The notes: generated by a model not told the origin, from the sequence alone. 64,000 bases of DNA from Paraburkholderia acidicola (GCF_002362315.1 NZ_MTZV01000004.1:496001-560000), one strand, 5' to 3'; counted from the stretch's first letter, positions 52,555-61,611 are shown. Numbers and translations are program-made.

Positions 52555-54273
52555 ATGAAAAAGCTCATCAACGAGGTTGCCGCCGTCGTGCCCGAGATGC
52601 TCGACGGACTGGCCGCGCTCAACCCGGGCCTGGCGCTGCTGCAGGGCACCACGATCGTCGTGCGTGCGGACGCCGAAGCGGCCGCCGCACGCGGCGAGGT
52701 CGCGCTGATTTCGGGCGGCGGCTCCGGCCACGAACCGGCGCACGGCGGCTATGTCGGCGCGGGCATGCTGAGCGCGGCCGTCGCGGGCGAAGTGTTCACA
52801 TCGCCATCGGTCGACGCGGTGCTCGACGCGATCCGCGCCGTAGCCGGCCCCGCAGGCGTGCTGCTGATCGTCAAGAACTACACCGGCGACCGTCTGAACT
52901 TCGGCCTCGCCGCGGAAATCGCACGCGCTGAAGGCATCCCCGTCGAGATGGCAGTCGTAGCCGACGACGTGGCGCTCTCGGCAGGCGGCGCGCACGCGGG
53001 GCGCCGCGGGCTCGCCGGGACGGTGCTGGTGCACAAGATCGCCGGTGCGGCAGCCGCCGAAGGCCGCTCGCTCGACGAGGTCGCGCGGATCGCCCGCGCC
53101 GTCGCCGCTGAACTCGGCACGATGGGCGTCGCGCTGACGTCCTGCACGGTGCCGGCCGCGGGCAAGCCAGGGTTCGAGCTGGCCGACGACGAAATCGAAT
53201 GGGGTCTCGGCATACACGGCGAACCCGGCGTGCAGCGCGGCACGCTCGAACCGGCCGACCGGATCGTCGAGCGTCTGCTCGCACAGATCGCCGACGATCG
53301 ATCGCTGCGCGCCGGCGACCGCGTCGCGCTGCTCGTCAACAACCTGGGCGGCACGCCGTCGAGCGAACTGAGCATCGTTGCCGGTGCGGCGTTGCGCTAT
53401 CTCGGCACGCGCCATCTGCAGGTCGAACGTGCGTGGGCCGGTACGTTCCTGAGCGCGCTCGAGATGGCCGGCATCTCGCTCACGTTGCTGCGCGTCGACG
53501 ATCAACGGCTTGCATGGCTCGATGCCCCTGCGCAGACGAGCGCGTGGCCGACCTCGGGTGGGCGCGTGGCGCGGGCCGCGGCAAAGCCTGCGCGTGGCGC
53601 TCATGTCGCGCCGGGCAGCCGGCACGTCGCCGGGCTCGCACCCGGTTCGACCCTGCGCCGGGCCATCGAAGCGGTATGCGCGTGCCTGCTCGGAGCCGAA
53701 CCGGTGCTGACCACGATGGATCAGCGCGTTGGTGACGGCGATCTCGGCATCAGCCTGGCGCGCGCCGCCCACGGCATCCTTGACGAGATCGATGGCTATC
53801 CAGCGGCCACATCGCCGGGTGCGGTATTGCGTGCCCTGTCCGCGACGGTCCGGCGCGTCGTGGGCGGCACCTCCGGGCCGCTCTATGCAGTCATGTTGTT
53901 GCGTGCGGCTGCGGTACTGGACGCGGCGCACGTGGCCCCGGCTGCCGGTGACTGGTCGGCGGCATTCACCGCTGCCGTCGATAGCCTGATGGAACTGGGC
54001 GGCGCCCATCCCGGCGACCGCACGATGGTCGACGCGCTGCATCCGGCAGCCGTTGCACTGAGGGTCTCGCTCGCCCAGTCGGGCTACATTGGCGCGGCAT
54101 TACAGGCCACCGTCGAGGCAGCCAGCGCAGGTGCTGCGAGCACCGCCTCGATGCAACCGCGCCTGGGCCGCTCCAGCTACGTCGGCGATCGCGCACTGGG
54201 TTTTGCCGATCCCGGCGCGCATGCGGTGGCCCTGTGGCTCGCGGCCATCCGCGATGAACTGGCCCGTCACTGA
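52555..54273 (+). CDS. dhaK: dihydroxyacetone kinase, fused DhaK-DhaL
   Basis: ATP-dependent kinase of 572 residues. DhaK (1-330): ISGGGSGHEPAHGGYVGAGM binds dihydroxyacetone, and His221 in GIHGEPG is the residue that forms the covalent hemiaminal. DhaL (about 370-570): TMDQRVGDGDLGISLARAA provides the Mg-ATP Asp residues, and VVGGTSGPLYAVMLL is conserved. The fusion indicates the ATP-using form rather than the PTS form. It phosphorylates dihydroxyacetone or glyceraldehyde. It stands alone in this strand. Confidence 0.92.
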   Translation: MKKLINEVAAVVPEMLDGLAALNPGLALLQGTTIVVRADAEAAAARGEVALISGGGSGHEPAHGGYVGAGMLSAAVAGEVFTSPSVDAVLDAIRAVAGPAGVLLIVKNYTGDRLNFGLAAEIARAEGIPVEMAVVADDVALSAGGAHAGRRGLAGTVLVHKIAGAAAAEGRSLDEVARIARAVAAELGTMGVALTSCTVPAAGKPGFELADDEIEWGLGIHGEPGVQRGTLEPADRIVERLLAQIADDRSLRAGDRVALLVNNLGGTPSSELSIVAGAALRYLGTRHLQVERAWAGTFLSALEMAGISLTLLRVDDQRLAWLDAPAQTSAWPTSGGRVARAAAKPARGAHVAPGSRHVAGLAPGSTLRRAIEAVCACLLGAEPVLTTMDQRVGDGDLGISLARAAHGILDEIDGYPAATSPGAVLRALSATVRRVVGGTSGPLYAVMLLRAAAVLDAAHVAPAAGDWSAAFTAAVDSLMELGGAHPGDRTMVDALHPAAVALRVSLAQSGYIGAALQATVEAASAGAASTASMQPRLGRSSYVGDRALGFADPGAHAVALWLAAIRDELARH

Positions 54274-54432
54274 CCGTTCATGCGACGCTCACACGATCCA
54301 TGCGATCATGTGTCGGCGTCATCGCATTGCCGCGTGACGCAACGCTGGCCGTGTCACCTACCCCGCTGGATTGGGGCTTGTGAACCGACACGGCCTGTAC
54401 CGTCATCGACTCCTTTATCGAGAGACACGGAC

Positions 54433-54801
54433 ATGAAGACAAAAACGATCGCACAGCTAGTCCTGGTTTCGCTGCTGGGAACAACTTCAGCCCTCGCCGT
54501 TGCCCAGCAACGTCCGGATGGCCCGCGGCAAGGCCCGGAGCACGGCGGCCCACGTGGTGGCCATGGCTACCATGATGCCGATGTCCGCAGAGACGGCGGC
54601 CCGATTCCGCATAGCGACTGGCATCGCGGCGAGCGGCTCCCGGCCGAATACCGCGACCGCAATTACGCCGTCGACGACTGGCGCGGCCACGGGCTACGCC
54701 AGCCGCCGCGCGGCTATCACTGGGTCGGGGTGAATGGCGATTACGTGCTGGCCGCCATTGCCACGGGCGTCATCGCGGACGTGCTCGTCTCGGGGCAGTA
54801 A
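54433..54801 (+). CDS. RcnB-family periplasmic protein
   Basis: Small exported protein of 122 residues: signal peptide ending SALAVAQ, a His/Gly/Asp-rich middle (GPEHGGPRGGHGYHDADVRR), then the RcnB signature YRDRNYAVDDWRGHGLRQPPRGYHWVGVNGDYVLAAIATGVI. RcnB in E. coli modulates Ni/Co export; most relatives are uncharacterised. The His-rich region could bind metal. The gene ends in a strong terminator. Confidence 0.85.
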   Translation: MKTKTIAQLVLVSLLGTTSALAVAQQRPDGPRQGPEHGGPRGGHGYHDADVRRDGGPIPHSDWHRGERLPAEYRDRNYAVDDWRGHGLRQPPRGYHWVGVNGDYVLAAIATGVIADVLVSGQ

Positions 54802-54826
54802 ACCGGGAGCTTGTTCGACCGATAGC

Positions 54827-54866
54827 AGCAGACTGTCCGCCACGCGGCAGTCTGCTTGTGTTTTCC
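54827..54866 (+). terminator. intrinsic terminator after rcnB-like gene
   Basis: AGCAGACTG (54827-54835) pairs with CAGTCTGCT (54848-54856), extended inwards by CCGC/GCGG around a CAC loop, and followed by TGTGTTTT. Stem, loop and U-run fit a rho-independent terminator. Confidence 0.75.
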
Positions 54867-54897
54867 ATTACACGCACAGTCCCGCCGACATCGTCCT

Positions 54898-55023
54898 GTG
54901 AGCACCGCCACACACGACGCACTTCACGACCTGCTCTGCCGCTTCCAGCAAGCATTCGATACGCACGACTGGGACCTGCTGCGGCAATGCCTCACTGCGC
55001 GCATTTACACCGACATTAGCTAG
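54898..55023 (+). pseudogene. N-terminal fragment of an NTF2-like (SnoaL) protein
   Basis: A 41-codon frame starting with GTG encodes LHDLLCRFQQAFDTHDWDLL and then RQCLTARIYTDIS before a stop. This is the opening helix and first turn of a SnoaL/NTF2-like domain, whose full length is about 130. The next bases belong to the convergent gene, so the rest is lost. Probably a decayed gene. Confidence 0.5.
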
Positions 55024-55493
55024 CGTGTGCGCCGAAAAACCCGCACCGGCAAACGCGCACGAAACGCAGCAATACACCTGTCACGCTCATCGTCCTGCAT
55101 TTCATTCAGGCGGATTTTCACGCGCGTAGGTTTGGCCGTGCCGGCAACGTTGTGCTTGCGGTAGTAGAGCGTCAGCAGTGTGTCGTTCTGCTCCACCTGC
55201 GTCACTTCTGAATAGAGCACCGAATGCCAGCCCACCGCCGGCGCGACCTTCGTTTCGAAGTGATCGTGACGAAAGGTCACGCGCGCGCTCTTCAGTCTCC
55301 AGACGCTGACCACAAGCATCACAACCGCCGACGTACCGAGACCGCCTATGCCACTCAGGCCATACAGATCGTCGAACGTCACGACCAGAAAGATCGAGAC
55401 GAGCAGCAGGATGGCGCCGAGCACGATCATCGACGATGCACCGCGTGTCGCGCGTACTTCCAGGATGTCGGGCATCCGGCCACCGTCGCTCAT
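55020..55493 (-). CDS. membrane protein with PH-like domain, unknown function
   Basis: Protein of 157 residues with two membrane segments (about 22-40 and 50-66) and a C-terminal beta-rich domain, VTFRHDHFETKVAPAVGWHSVLYSEVTQVEQNDTLLTLYYRK, resembling bacterial PH-like (bPH2/YdbS) domains. It lies 25 bases downstream of the three-segment membrane protein gene, so the two form a small operon. Function unknown. Confidence 0.75.
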   Translation of the reverse strand: MSDGGRMPDILEVRATRGASSMIVLGAILLLVSIFLVVTFDDLYGLSGIGGLGTSAVVMLVVSVWRLKSARVTFRHDHFETKVAPAVGWHSVLYSEVTQVEQNDTLLTLYYRKHNVAGTAKPTRVKIRLNEMQDDERDRCIAAFRARLPVRVFRRTR

Positions 55494-55518
55494 GGTCGCA
55501 CCCGTGCCGGAACCGGCG

Positions 55519-55863
55519 TCATGCAGAGGGTGGCGAAGCGTCGCCGCCGGGCGCGAGCTTGCGGCGCGCGTCGAGATCGTTGCCGAGACTTTTGATCACG
55601 TTGCGCGCACCGATAATCGCCACCAGTCCCACCGGAATCACAATCACCGAACCGACGATGACCATGATCGCGCCGGGCTTCTTCTTGCCGGTGAGGATCA
55701 GGATCAAACCCGCTAGAGAAAGCACCCAGAAAAACACCAGCACATACAGCAGGATGCTCGTGATCGATGGTGGCAAACCCATGGCGGCCATGTCCGCGAA
55801 ATCGGAATAGGCCGCGTACGACATCAGCAGATTCGCGAACAGGCCAATCACCACGATCCACAT
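55519..55863 (-). CDS. three-segment membrane protein, unknown function
   Basis: Protein of 114 residues with three hydrophobic segments (about 2-20, 37-58, 66-86) and a cytoplasmic charged tail (NVIKSLGNDLDARRKLAPGGD). No family recognised. It is the first gene of a two-gene operon with the PH-like membrane protein. Confidence 0.7.
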   Translation of the reverse strand: MWIVVIGLFANLLMSYAAYSDFADMAAMGLPPSITSILLYVLVFFWVLSLAGLILILTGKKKPGAIMVIVGSVIVIPVGLVAIIGARNVIKSLGNDLDARRKLAPGGDASPPSA

Positions 55864-56159
55864 AGCGCCCTCCCTTTCCTGGTCTTACCGAATGTTTTAT
55901 CGAATGTTCTTGCGAATCTCAATGCGGCTGCGATTGGCGGGGCCAATCTAGCATATCCACTGAGTGCCTCAAAGGCCGGGCTCGTGCCGCGGGCGTCGAT
56001 GATGTGCTTATTTTTGCAAACTTGTGATTTTGTGTATTTGAATTTATGCTCTTCCCAACCACGCGGAACCTGGGTTGCCGGGTCCGCGAGCGATGGGCGT
56101 CCGATGTCTGCGCCGACCTTTCTCACGCTTCCCACGCTTCCCATGAAGGAGACCACTTG

Positions 56160-57107
56160 ATGAAACGCGTCGTACAACTGGCTGGCGCATGCCTCGCATC
56201 GCTTGCGCTGCTCGGCAGCGCCTACGCGCGAGACCCCGAAGCCTGCCGGAGCGTGACGTTCGGCGATGTCGGCTGGAGCGATATCGCCGCGACCACGGGC
56301 ATCGCTAGCGCGCTGTTGCAGGATCTCGGCTACCAGCCAACCAAGACGATCGCGTCGCCGCCCATCGTCTTCGCCGGGATCAAGAAAAAGCAGATCGACG
56401 CGTTCCTCGGTTACTGGGACCCGAGCATGACATCGACGGTGGTGCCTTTCGTGCAGGCCGGTGCGCTCAAGGTGCTGGAGCGGCCGAACCTCGTGGGCGC
56501 GAAATACACGCTGGCGGTGCCCGCCTATGCCGCCGACGCGGGTCTGAAGAGCTTTGCCGATATCGCGAAGTTCAGGGATCAGCTCGACGGCAAGATCTAC
56601 GGAATCGGTGCGGGCAATAACGGCAACGCGCATGTGCAAAAGATGATCGACACCAACCAGTTCGGGCTGGGCGGTTTCAAGCTGGTGGAGTCGAGCGAGG
56701 CGGCGATGCTGGTGCAGGTCGGCAGACAGATCCGCGATCACAAGATGATCGTGTTCCTCGCGTGGGAGCCGCACCCGATGAACGTCGACTACAAGATCGC
56801 CTATCTGAGCGGCGGCGATGACGTATTTGGTCCGAACTACGGCTCGGCAAAGGTCTTCACCGTCGTGCCGACCGACTATATGGAACGTTGCCCGAACGTC
56901 GGCCGGTTACTTACGAACCTGCAGTTCACCACCGATCTGGAAAACCATCTGATGGTGCCGATCATGGATCATCAGGACCCGACCGTAGTCGCACAGGGTT
57001 GGCTCAAGAGCAATCCGCATGCGCTCGATGGATGGCTGGCCGGTGTGAGCGCGTTCGATGGCAGTAACGGGATCGCGGCGGTGAAGCACGCGCTCGGTGT
57101 GCAATAA
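56160..57107 (+). CDS. choX: choline/betaine ABC transporter binding protein, ChoX-like
   Basis: Periplasmic binding protein of 315 residues with a signal peptide (about 1-22, ending SAYA). VTFGDVGWSDIAATTGIASALLQDLGY, IKKKQIDAFLGYWDPSM and VFLAWEPHPMNVDYKI supply the aromatic box residues that bind quaternary ammonium groups in ChoX. GGAG before 56160 fixes the start. Permease and ATPase genes (choW, choV) are not adjacent, so it must use a system elsewhere. A phospholipase C in this window could supply phosphocholine. Confidence 0.87.
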   Translation: MKRVVQLAGACLASLALLGSAYARDPEACRSVTFGDVGWSDIAATTGIASALLQDLGYQPTKTIASPPIVFAGIKKKQIDAFLGYWDPSMTSTVVPFVQAGALKVLERPNLVGAKYTLAVPAYAADAGLKSFADIAKFRDQLDGKIYGIGAGNNGNAHVQKMIDTNQFGLGGFKLVESSEAAMLVQVGRQIRDHKMIVFLAWEPHPMNVDYKIAYLSGGDDVFGPNYGSAKVFTVVPTDYMERCPNVGRLLTNLQFTTDLENHLMVPIMDHQDPTVVAQGWLKSNPHALDGWLAGVSAFDGSNGIAAVKHALGVQ

Positions 57108-57136
57108 GCGTGCAATAAGCACACGATAGCGCACCG

Positions 57137-57892
57137 CTAGGCACGCACCACGGCAATGCCAGCCTTTTCGAACGGCCGCATCAGCGCGGCCTCGGTACCC
57201 TTCTCGACGATCATGGTCTGCGCGAGCGTGATCTCGCCGATCGCGTACTGGGACGCGGCATTGAGCTTGTCCGCCGATGCCAGCACGACCGTTTCCGCGG
57301 CCCGCGCGGCGAGCGCGCGCTTGATGTAGGCCTCTTCGAGATCGCCGGTGCTCAGTCCCGCCTGCGGATGCACACCGGTCACGCCCATGAAGTAGAGGTC
57401 GGCGCGAATGTGCGCCATGGCCTCGACGGCCGCGGCGCCGACCGTCACTACCGAATGCTTGTAGAGCCGCCCGCCGATCACGATGACCTCGACCGAAGGA
57501 TGGTCGACGAGCGCCACCGCGACGCTCGGGCTATGCGTAACGATGGTCGCGCGCAGGTCGGCTGGAAGATGGCGTACGAGTTCCGCAGACGTCGTGCCGC
57601 CGTCGATGATCGCCACATGCCCCGGCCGGATCATCGCCGCAGCAGCCTTACCGATCGCGCGCTTGGCCGCCGATTCGATGCCTTGCCGCTGCGCAAACGG
57701 CACAACCGCCGACGAAGCCGGCAACGCGCCGCCATGCACCCGTTGCAGCAGCCCTTCCCCCGCCAGTTCGCGCAGATCGCGCCGCACGGTGTCTTCCGAC
57801 ACGTCGAAGGTCTCGCTCAGTTGCTTCGCCAGCACCTGGCCGTCGCGTTTGAGTGCCTGCAGGATGGCTTTCTTGCGTTGGGTCGTCAGCAT
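57137..57892 (-). CDS. DeoR/GlpR-family transcriptional regulator
   Basis: Repressor of 251 residues. The winged helix at the N-terminus (MLTTQRKKAILQALKRDGQ, then FDVSEDTVRRDLRELAGEG) is the DeoR signature. The effector domain has DGGTTSAELVRHLP and the late LASADKLN motif for binding sugar phosphates. The frame continues upstream to 58105 but only the start at 57892 begins the fold. It is divergent from the Nudix gene, with GCACGA repeats between. Confidence 0.9.
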   Translation of the reverse strand: MLTTQRKKAILQALKRDGQVLAKQLSETFDVSEDTVRRDLRELAGEGLLQRVHGGALPASSAVVPFAQRQGIESAAKRAIGKAAAAMIRPGHVAIIDGGTTSAELVRHLPADLRATIVTHSPSVAVALVDHPSVEVIVIGGRLYKHSVVTVGAAAVEAMAHIRADLYFMGVTGVHPQAGLSTGDLEEAYIKRALAARAAETVVLASADKLNAASQYAIGEITLAQTMIVEKGTEAALMRPFEKAGIAVVRA

Positions 57893-57910
57893 GGTTGCAG
57901 ATTCGTCATT

Positions 57911-57947
57911 GCACGAATTTTCTTGATTTTGCACGAAATCGCACGAT
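57911..57947. promoter_or_regulatory. GCACGA direct repeats, DeoR-type operator candidate
   Basis: GCACGAA at 57911-57917 and 57931-57937, and GCACGAT at 57941-57947, are spaced 20 and 10 bases, about two and one helical turns. They lie between the divergent DeoR and Nudix starts (57892 and 57984), in AT-rich sequence. Likely bound by the DeoR-type protein. Confidence 0.55.
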
Positions 57948-57983
57948 ACCATGGCGGCTCCGCGCTGTCGAATGGAGCCGCCG

Positions 57984-58586
57984 ATGCCTGCCATCAAAGA
58001 TCTCGTTACGAAAGACCGCGTCCGGATCGTCAGCACGACGCTGCTGTCCGACGACTGGTACGTGCTGAAGAAAACCGCGTTCGACTTCCTGCGCGGCGAC
58101 GGCACCTGGCAGCGCCAGTCGCGCGAGACCTACGACCGCGGCAATGGCGCGACGATCCTGCTGATCAACCGCACGGCGCGCACGGTCGTGTTGACGCGCC
58201 AGTTCCGCCTGCCTGCGTTTATCAATGGACACGACGGCATGCTGATCGAAGCAGCCGCGGGACTGCTCGATAACGCATCGCCGGAAGAGCGCATCCGCGC
58301 GGAGGCCGAAGAAGAAACCGGTTACCGCCTGAGCAATGTGCGCAAGGTCTTCGAGGCCTACATGAGCCCCGGTTCGGTCACCGAGAAGCTGTACTTTTTC
58401 ATCGGCGACTACGATGCGTCGAAGCGTATCGGCGCAGGCGGCGGTGTGGCTGCCGAAGGCGAGGACATCGAGGTGATCGAGATGCCGTTAGCCGATGCGC
58501 TGCAGGCCGTCACGCGCGGCGAGATCGTCGATGCGAAGACCATCATGCTGCTGCAGTACGCGGCATTGCATGAAAACATCGGGTGA
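57984..58586 (+). CDS. Nudix hydrolase, GDP-mannose/ADP-sugar pyrophosphatase-like (NudK type)
   Basis: Hydrolase of 200 residues. The Nudix box is GLLDNASPEERIRAEAEEETGY, with the REUXEE core represented by AEAEEETG; EAYMSPGSVTEKLYFFIGDYD is a feature of the NudF/NudK group that cleaves nucleoside diphosphate sugars. GGAG before 57984 sets the start. It is divergent from the DeoR gene, which may control it. Confidence 0.87.
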   Translation: MPAIKDLVTKDRVRIVSTTLLSDDWYVLKKTAFDFLRGDGTWQRQSRETYDRGNGATILLINRTARTVVLTRQFRLPAFINGHDGMLIEAAAGLLDNASPEERIRAEAEEETGYRLSNVRKVFEAYMSPGSVTEKLYFFIGDYDASKRIGAGGGVAAEGEDIEVIEMPLADALQAVTRGEIVDAKTIMLLQYAALHENIG

Positions 58587-58792
58587 GACCACGCATCGCC
58601 AGCGTCTTTCGTTTCCTTACCCGCGCCCACTCCTTCCACGCCGCAACACCCCGTAAGCCCCATCCGACATTCCACGCTGTTCCCCACATTCCATCGCAGC
58701 GACATCACCATAATTCGATCCGAACGTGATCGAGCGACGCCGCACGGCGCAGCGCTCAGCGTATCGAGGGCACTCTCTGCGGGCATCGGAAC

Positions 58793-58939
58793 ATGCGGCG
58801 ATCCATCGTTGGTTTATTCATCGTTTCCCTGCTGACTCTGCAGGGCTGCGCCACGTCGTGGCAGACGTTCCTCGCGGGCAGTGCGGTCGGAGCGGTGGCG
58901 GTCGTCAGCGGCATCGCCTGCACGGTCACCTGCCACTGA
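58793..58939 (+). CDS. tiny lipoprotein (48 residues)
   Basis: MRRSIVGLFIVSLLTLQGC forms a lipoprotein signal with acylated Cys19, followed by about 29 residues including a glycine/alanine-rich hydrophobic stretch (FLAGSAVGAVAVVSGIAC). No family is recognised, but the lipobox makes coding likely. It lies 101 bases upstream of the LprI-like gene in the same direction. Confidence 0.6.
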   Translation: MRRSIVGLFIVSLLTLQGCATSWQTFLAGSAVGAVAVVSGIACTVTCH

Positions 58940-59040
58940 CGACGATAGAAGCACACCCCATTGCAACGCAGAAGCCCCACCCGGCAAGCCGGATCGAATC
59001 ACTTGAAGCGGCCTTTAAACCCCTAAACGGAGCGATCAGC

Positions 59041-59538
59041 ATGAGGACCAAGACCCTTATCGACACCATCGGGCAAGCACGCCGCGCCCGGCATTCTCTC
59101 GGCGCAGCAGTGCTGCTGGCGGCACTGTCGGCGGGCAGCTACGCCACACTCGCCCAGGCGGCGAGCTTTCATTGCCCGAAGAATGCGTCGAGTTCCGAAC
59201 AGCTCGTGTGCGGCGACCCGACGCTGTCGTCGCTCGACGACAAGCTCGCCACCGTCTATCAACGCGCGAAGGATGCGACGCCCGACCGCGATGCGCTCGA
59301 AGCGGACCGCGTGAACCAGTGGCAATGGCGTCAGCACAACTGCAAGGACAAGACCTGTGTGGTCAACTGGTACAACCGTCGTATCAGCGAACTCGAAGCC
59401 GACCTCAATGAAGGCCAGCAGGCCCAGGTGCTTGCGCTGAAGACGAACGTCGCCGCGCAGGACCTCGACCCGTCGGCGCGGGATGCCATCCTCAAGCTCA
59501 AGGCCGCTGACCGCGCTTCGCTACACGCACAGCAGTAA
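59041..59538 (+). CDS. LprI-like (lysozyme inhibitor) exported protein
   Basis: Exported protein of 165 residues; the signal peptide ends near TLAQAA. The domain starts SFHCPKNASSSEQLVCGDPTLSSLDDKLATVYQRA and continues WQWRQHNCKDKTCVVNWYNRRISELE, the LprI/DUF1311 four-Cys pattern. Relatives bind and inhibit lysozyme in the periplasm. The final about 35 residues are charged and outside the core domain. Confidence 0.82.
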   Translation: MRTKTLIDTIGQARRARHSLGAAVLLAALSAGSYATLAQAASFHCPKNASSSEQLVCGDPTLSSLDDKLATVYQRAKDATPDRDALEADRVNQWQWRQHNCKDKTCVVNWYNRRISELEADLNEGQQAQVLALKTNVAAQDLDPSARDAILKLKAADRASLHAQQ

Positions 59539-59678
59539 GTTTTCAGCGTGCGGTGGGGGCGTCGTCGCCGCCCCTCAGCGGTGGTGCGACAGGTGCTGGC
59601 GAGCCGGTGTCCTCGTCATCGGAAGCCATGAACCGCCAGCCGCGAGGATCTGCCCTCGCGGTCCCATCGCACGTGTTT

Positions 59679-60269
59679 TTAGATGACGAGCCGCGAGATC
59701 TTGGTCCCTTCGAGCGAGATGCCAGCCATCAGCCCAGCGTTGGTCAGCACGAACGCCTCGACCGGACTGGCCGCCGTCGACGTATCGATGTTGCCGTTCG
59801 CACCGACCTTCACGACGGCGACCGTCGCATCGGCGCCCGCCGCCCAGCCCTGGCTTTGCAGGAAACGATCGAGCGCTTCCTGGTTCATGAACGCGAAGAT
59901 GATCGCTTTCGACTGCGCGCCGATCTGCAAACCAAACGAACCGCCCACCGTGGTGTAGTAGCTCGTCGTGCGTCCGTCCACGCGCAGCGCGCCCTCACCG
60001 TATTGCCCGCCGATCCAGAAGCCGGCCGCGATCACCGACGGGAACACCAGCACGCCACGCGCCTTGCCGATCAGTTCGCGCGAACCGTTGACCGAGTTGT
60101 AGAGACGCGCAAGCGTGGAGTCGATACCCGTGTTGATCGTCGCGCGCTTCGCGGTGTCTTCGCTCGTGCCGTCCCGTGCGCTCAGCGACGTAGTCGTACA
60201 GCCCGCAAGCGCAAGACCGCCCGTTGCAAGAATTGCACTGCTGCCCGCGATGAATTGACGTCGACGCAT
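59679..60269 (-). CDS. SYLF-domain (YSC84-type) exported lipoprotein
   Basis: Protein of 196 residues. A Tat-like RRRQF start and the lipobox LALAGC (Cys24) give export and lipid anchoring. The SYLF domain follows: ARGVLVFPSVIAAGFWIGGQYGEGAL, SFGLQIGAQSKAIIFAFMNQEAL and the final SLEGTKISRL. SYLF domains bind lipids. It is a common single-gene unit in Burkholderia, function unknown. Confidence 0.88.
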   Translation of the reverse strand: MRRRQFIAGSSAILATGGLALAGCTTTSLSARDGTSEDTAKRATINTGIDSTLARLYNSVNGSRELIGKARGVLVFPSVIAAGFWIGGQYGEGALRVDGRTTSYYTTVGGSFGLQIGAQSKAIIFAFMNQEALDRFLQSQGWAAGADATVAVVKVGANGNIDTSTAASPVEAFVLTNAGLMAGISLEGTKISRLVI

Positions 60270-60434
60270 GGTGGTGTTTCCTTTAATAAAGAGTTATCGC
60301 ATTGAAGTCTGTTTTCGATTCGTCCGCAACCGGTTGGGTACACTCGGTTTCCCCGATATCATCGATAGCGGAGTATGCATCGATAGACCGACGCAGGCAC
60401 AAGAAGTGCAAAGACATCCGACACTCTGGACGAA

Positions 60435-60947
60435 ATGGCAATGAAGCATAGAGCGACGGTGATCTGTCACGAGGCCGGCCATGTGCTGCTGGTCGCACGG
60501 ACATTGAGCCGCTGGGCGCTGCCGGGCGGCAGGGTCAAGCCCGGTGAAACGCTGCGCGACGCAGCGCTGCGCGAACTGCGCGAGGAAACGTCGCTGCAGG
60601 CGATGAATGTGACCTATCTGTTCCAGTTCGGCGGTATCCGCACCCGGCACTACGTGTTTGTCGCGACGCTGCCGGGCGATGCCATCCCGAAGCCCGCCAA
60701 CGAGATCGAACGCTGCGGCTGGTTTCCGGTCAGCCGCATCGCGTCGCTGCCCGCGAGCGTTTCGACCCGCGGCATCGTGCAACTGATGGGGCACGCAATG
60801 GGAGCGCTCAAACGGCCGCACGAAGGAATGCGCGCCGCGCGGCGCCGGCTGCGCAAACAGAATGCCGGCACGCTCGGGGCCTACGAGCATGCGCCGACGA
60901 GGAAGCGCGGCCACGCCGCAAAACGCGGCAAGCGGACGCTCCGATAA
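60435..60947 (+). CDS. Nudix hydrolase
   Basis: Protein of 170 residues. The Nudix box is complete: GGRVKPGETLRDAALRELREET (G-x5-E-x7-R-E-x2-E-E). The C-terminal about 35 residues are Arg/Lys-rich (RRRLRKQN...RKRGHAAKRGKRTLR) and may bind nucleic acid, which is unusual for a simple house-cleaning Nudix enzyme. The substrate is not predictable. Confidence 0.85.
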   Translation: MAMKHRATVICHEAGHVLLVARTLSRWALPGGRVKPGETLRDAALRELREETSLQAMNVTYLFQFGGIRTRHYVFVATLPGDAIPKPANEIERCGWFPVSRIASLPASVSTRGIVQLMGHAMGALKRPHEGMRAARRRLRKQNAGTLGAYEHAPTRKRGHAAKRGKRTLR

Positions 60948-61263
60948 GCAAAACCCGCTCCTGGCCGGGTGGTACACTCCGTGCATCGCTTCGACTTTTA
61001 CGTCGTATGAGTGTCGATTCCCGCCCTGTCGCGCGTGTGCGCGACACGCCGAAATCCTCTTCCCCTACCCCGTTCATTCAGGTTCGTTTCCAGAGGAAGC
61101 GACAGTCCGACAGCCCGGTCTCCTGGCCGCCGATCCAATCCCTGCGCTGCGCGACGGCGGGTTCATTGTGGAACCCGCGGCGCGTGCCACCCGACCGATC
61201 CGTTCGCCGTATGCTCGCGACGCCCTGTCACGCCCGGCGGCAGCGCTAACCCTGGACTTCATC
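60948..61263. other. intergenic region, no feature found
   Basis: 316 bases between the Nudix gene and the first of the paired small genes. Reading frames crossing it are arginine-rich shadows. I see no clear promoter or repeat. Confidence 0.35.
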
Positions 61264-61551
61264 ATGAACGACACTGTCAGAACTTACCGAGGTCTCGAGA
61301 TTCATCCACTCGTTTATCCTCATACGCCGCGCGGCGCGACCGGATCGTATGACTACGCCGCGGGCTTCGACGCCGCCGTAAAGATATGCCGCCGCGGCGA
61401 CGACGACTCGCAGACCGCGAGCCGGGTGTACCCGATTCCGCAGCAGACACCGTTCATGTCGGCGGGTGAGGCGCGCAAGGCATCGACTGCATACGCCGAG
61501 CGGCTGATCGATGGTGACGTGGACGGGCAATCGGTTCACGACATAGGTTGA
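61264..61551 (+). CDS. conserved small protein, paralogue of the next gene
   Basis: Protein of 95 residues without signal or membrane segment. It ends AYAERLIDGDVDGQSVHDIG, matching the end of the next protein (FAETYGRQLVDGDIAVPE), and both share a beta-strand region ending before an Ala-rich helix. Family not recognised with certainty; similar small proteins are common in Burkholderia. The start ATG at 61264 is chosen from this similarity. Confidence 0.65.
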   Translation: MNDTVRTYRGLEIHPLVYPHTPRGATGSYDYAAGFDAAVKICRRGDDDSQTASRVYPIPQQTPFMSAGEARKASTAYAERLIDGDVDGQSVHDIG

Positions 61552-61611
61552 TGTCGGTGCTACCCGGCAAAACTCGCCACAAAACACGCGACACAACTAC
61601 AGGAGCCTCCC

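Noticed and set aside
52435..54042. 535-codon minus-strand open frame opposite dhaK
   Set aside because: Antisense shadow of the fused dihydroxyacetone kinase; composition rich in Arg, Ala and His with no motif.
57097..57124. Repeat of GTGCAATAAGC at the choX stop codon
   Set aside because: A two-copy, 11-base duplication with a weak hairpin; too short to claim a terminator or mobile-element footprint.
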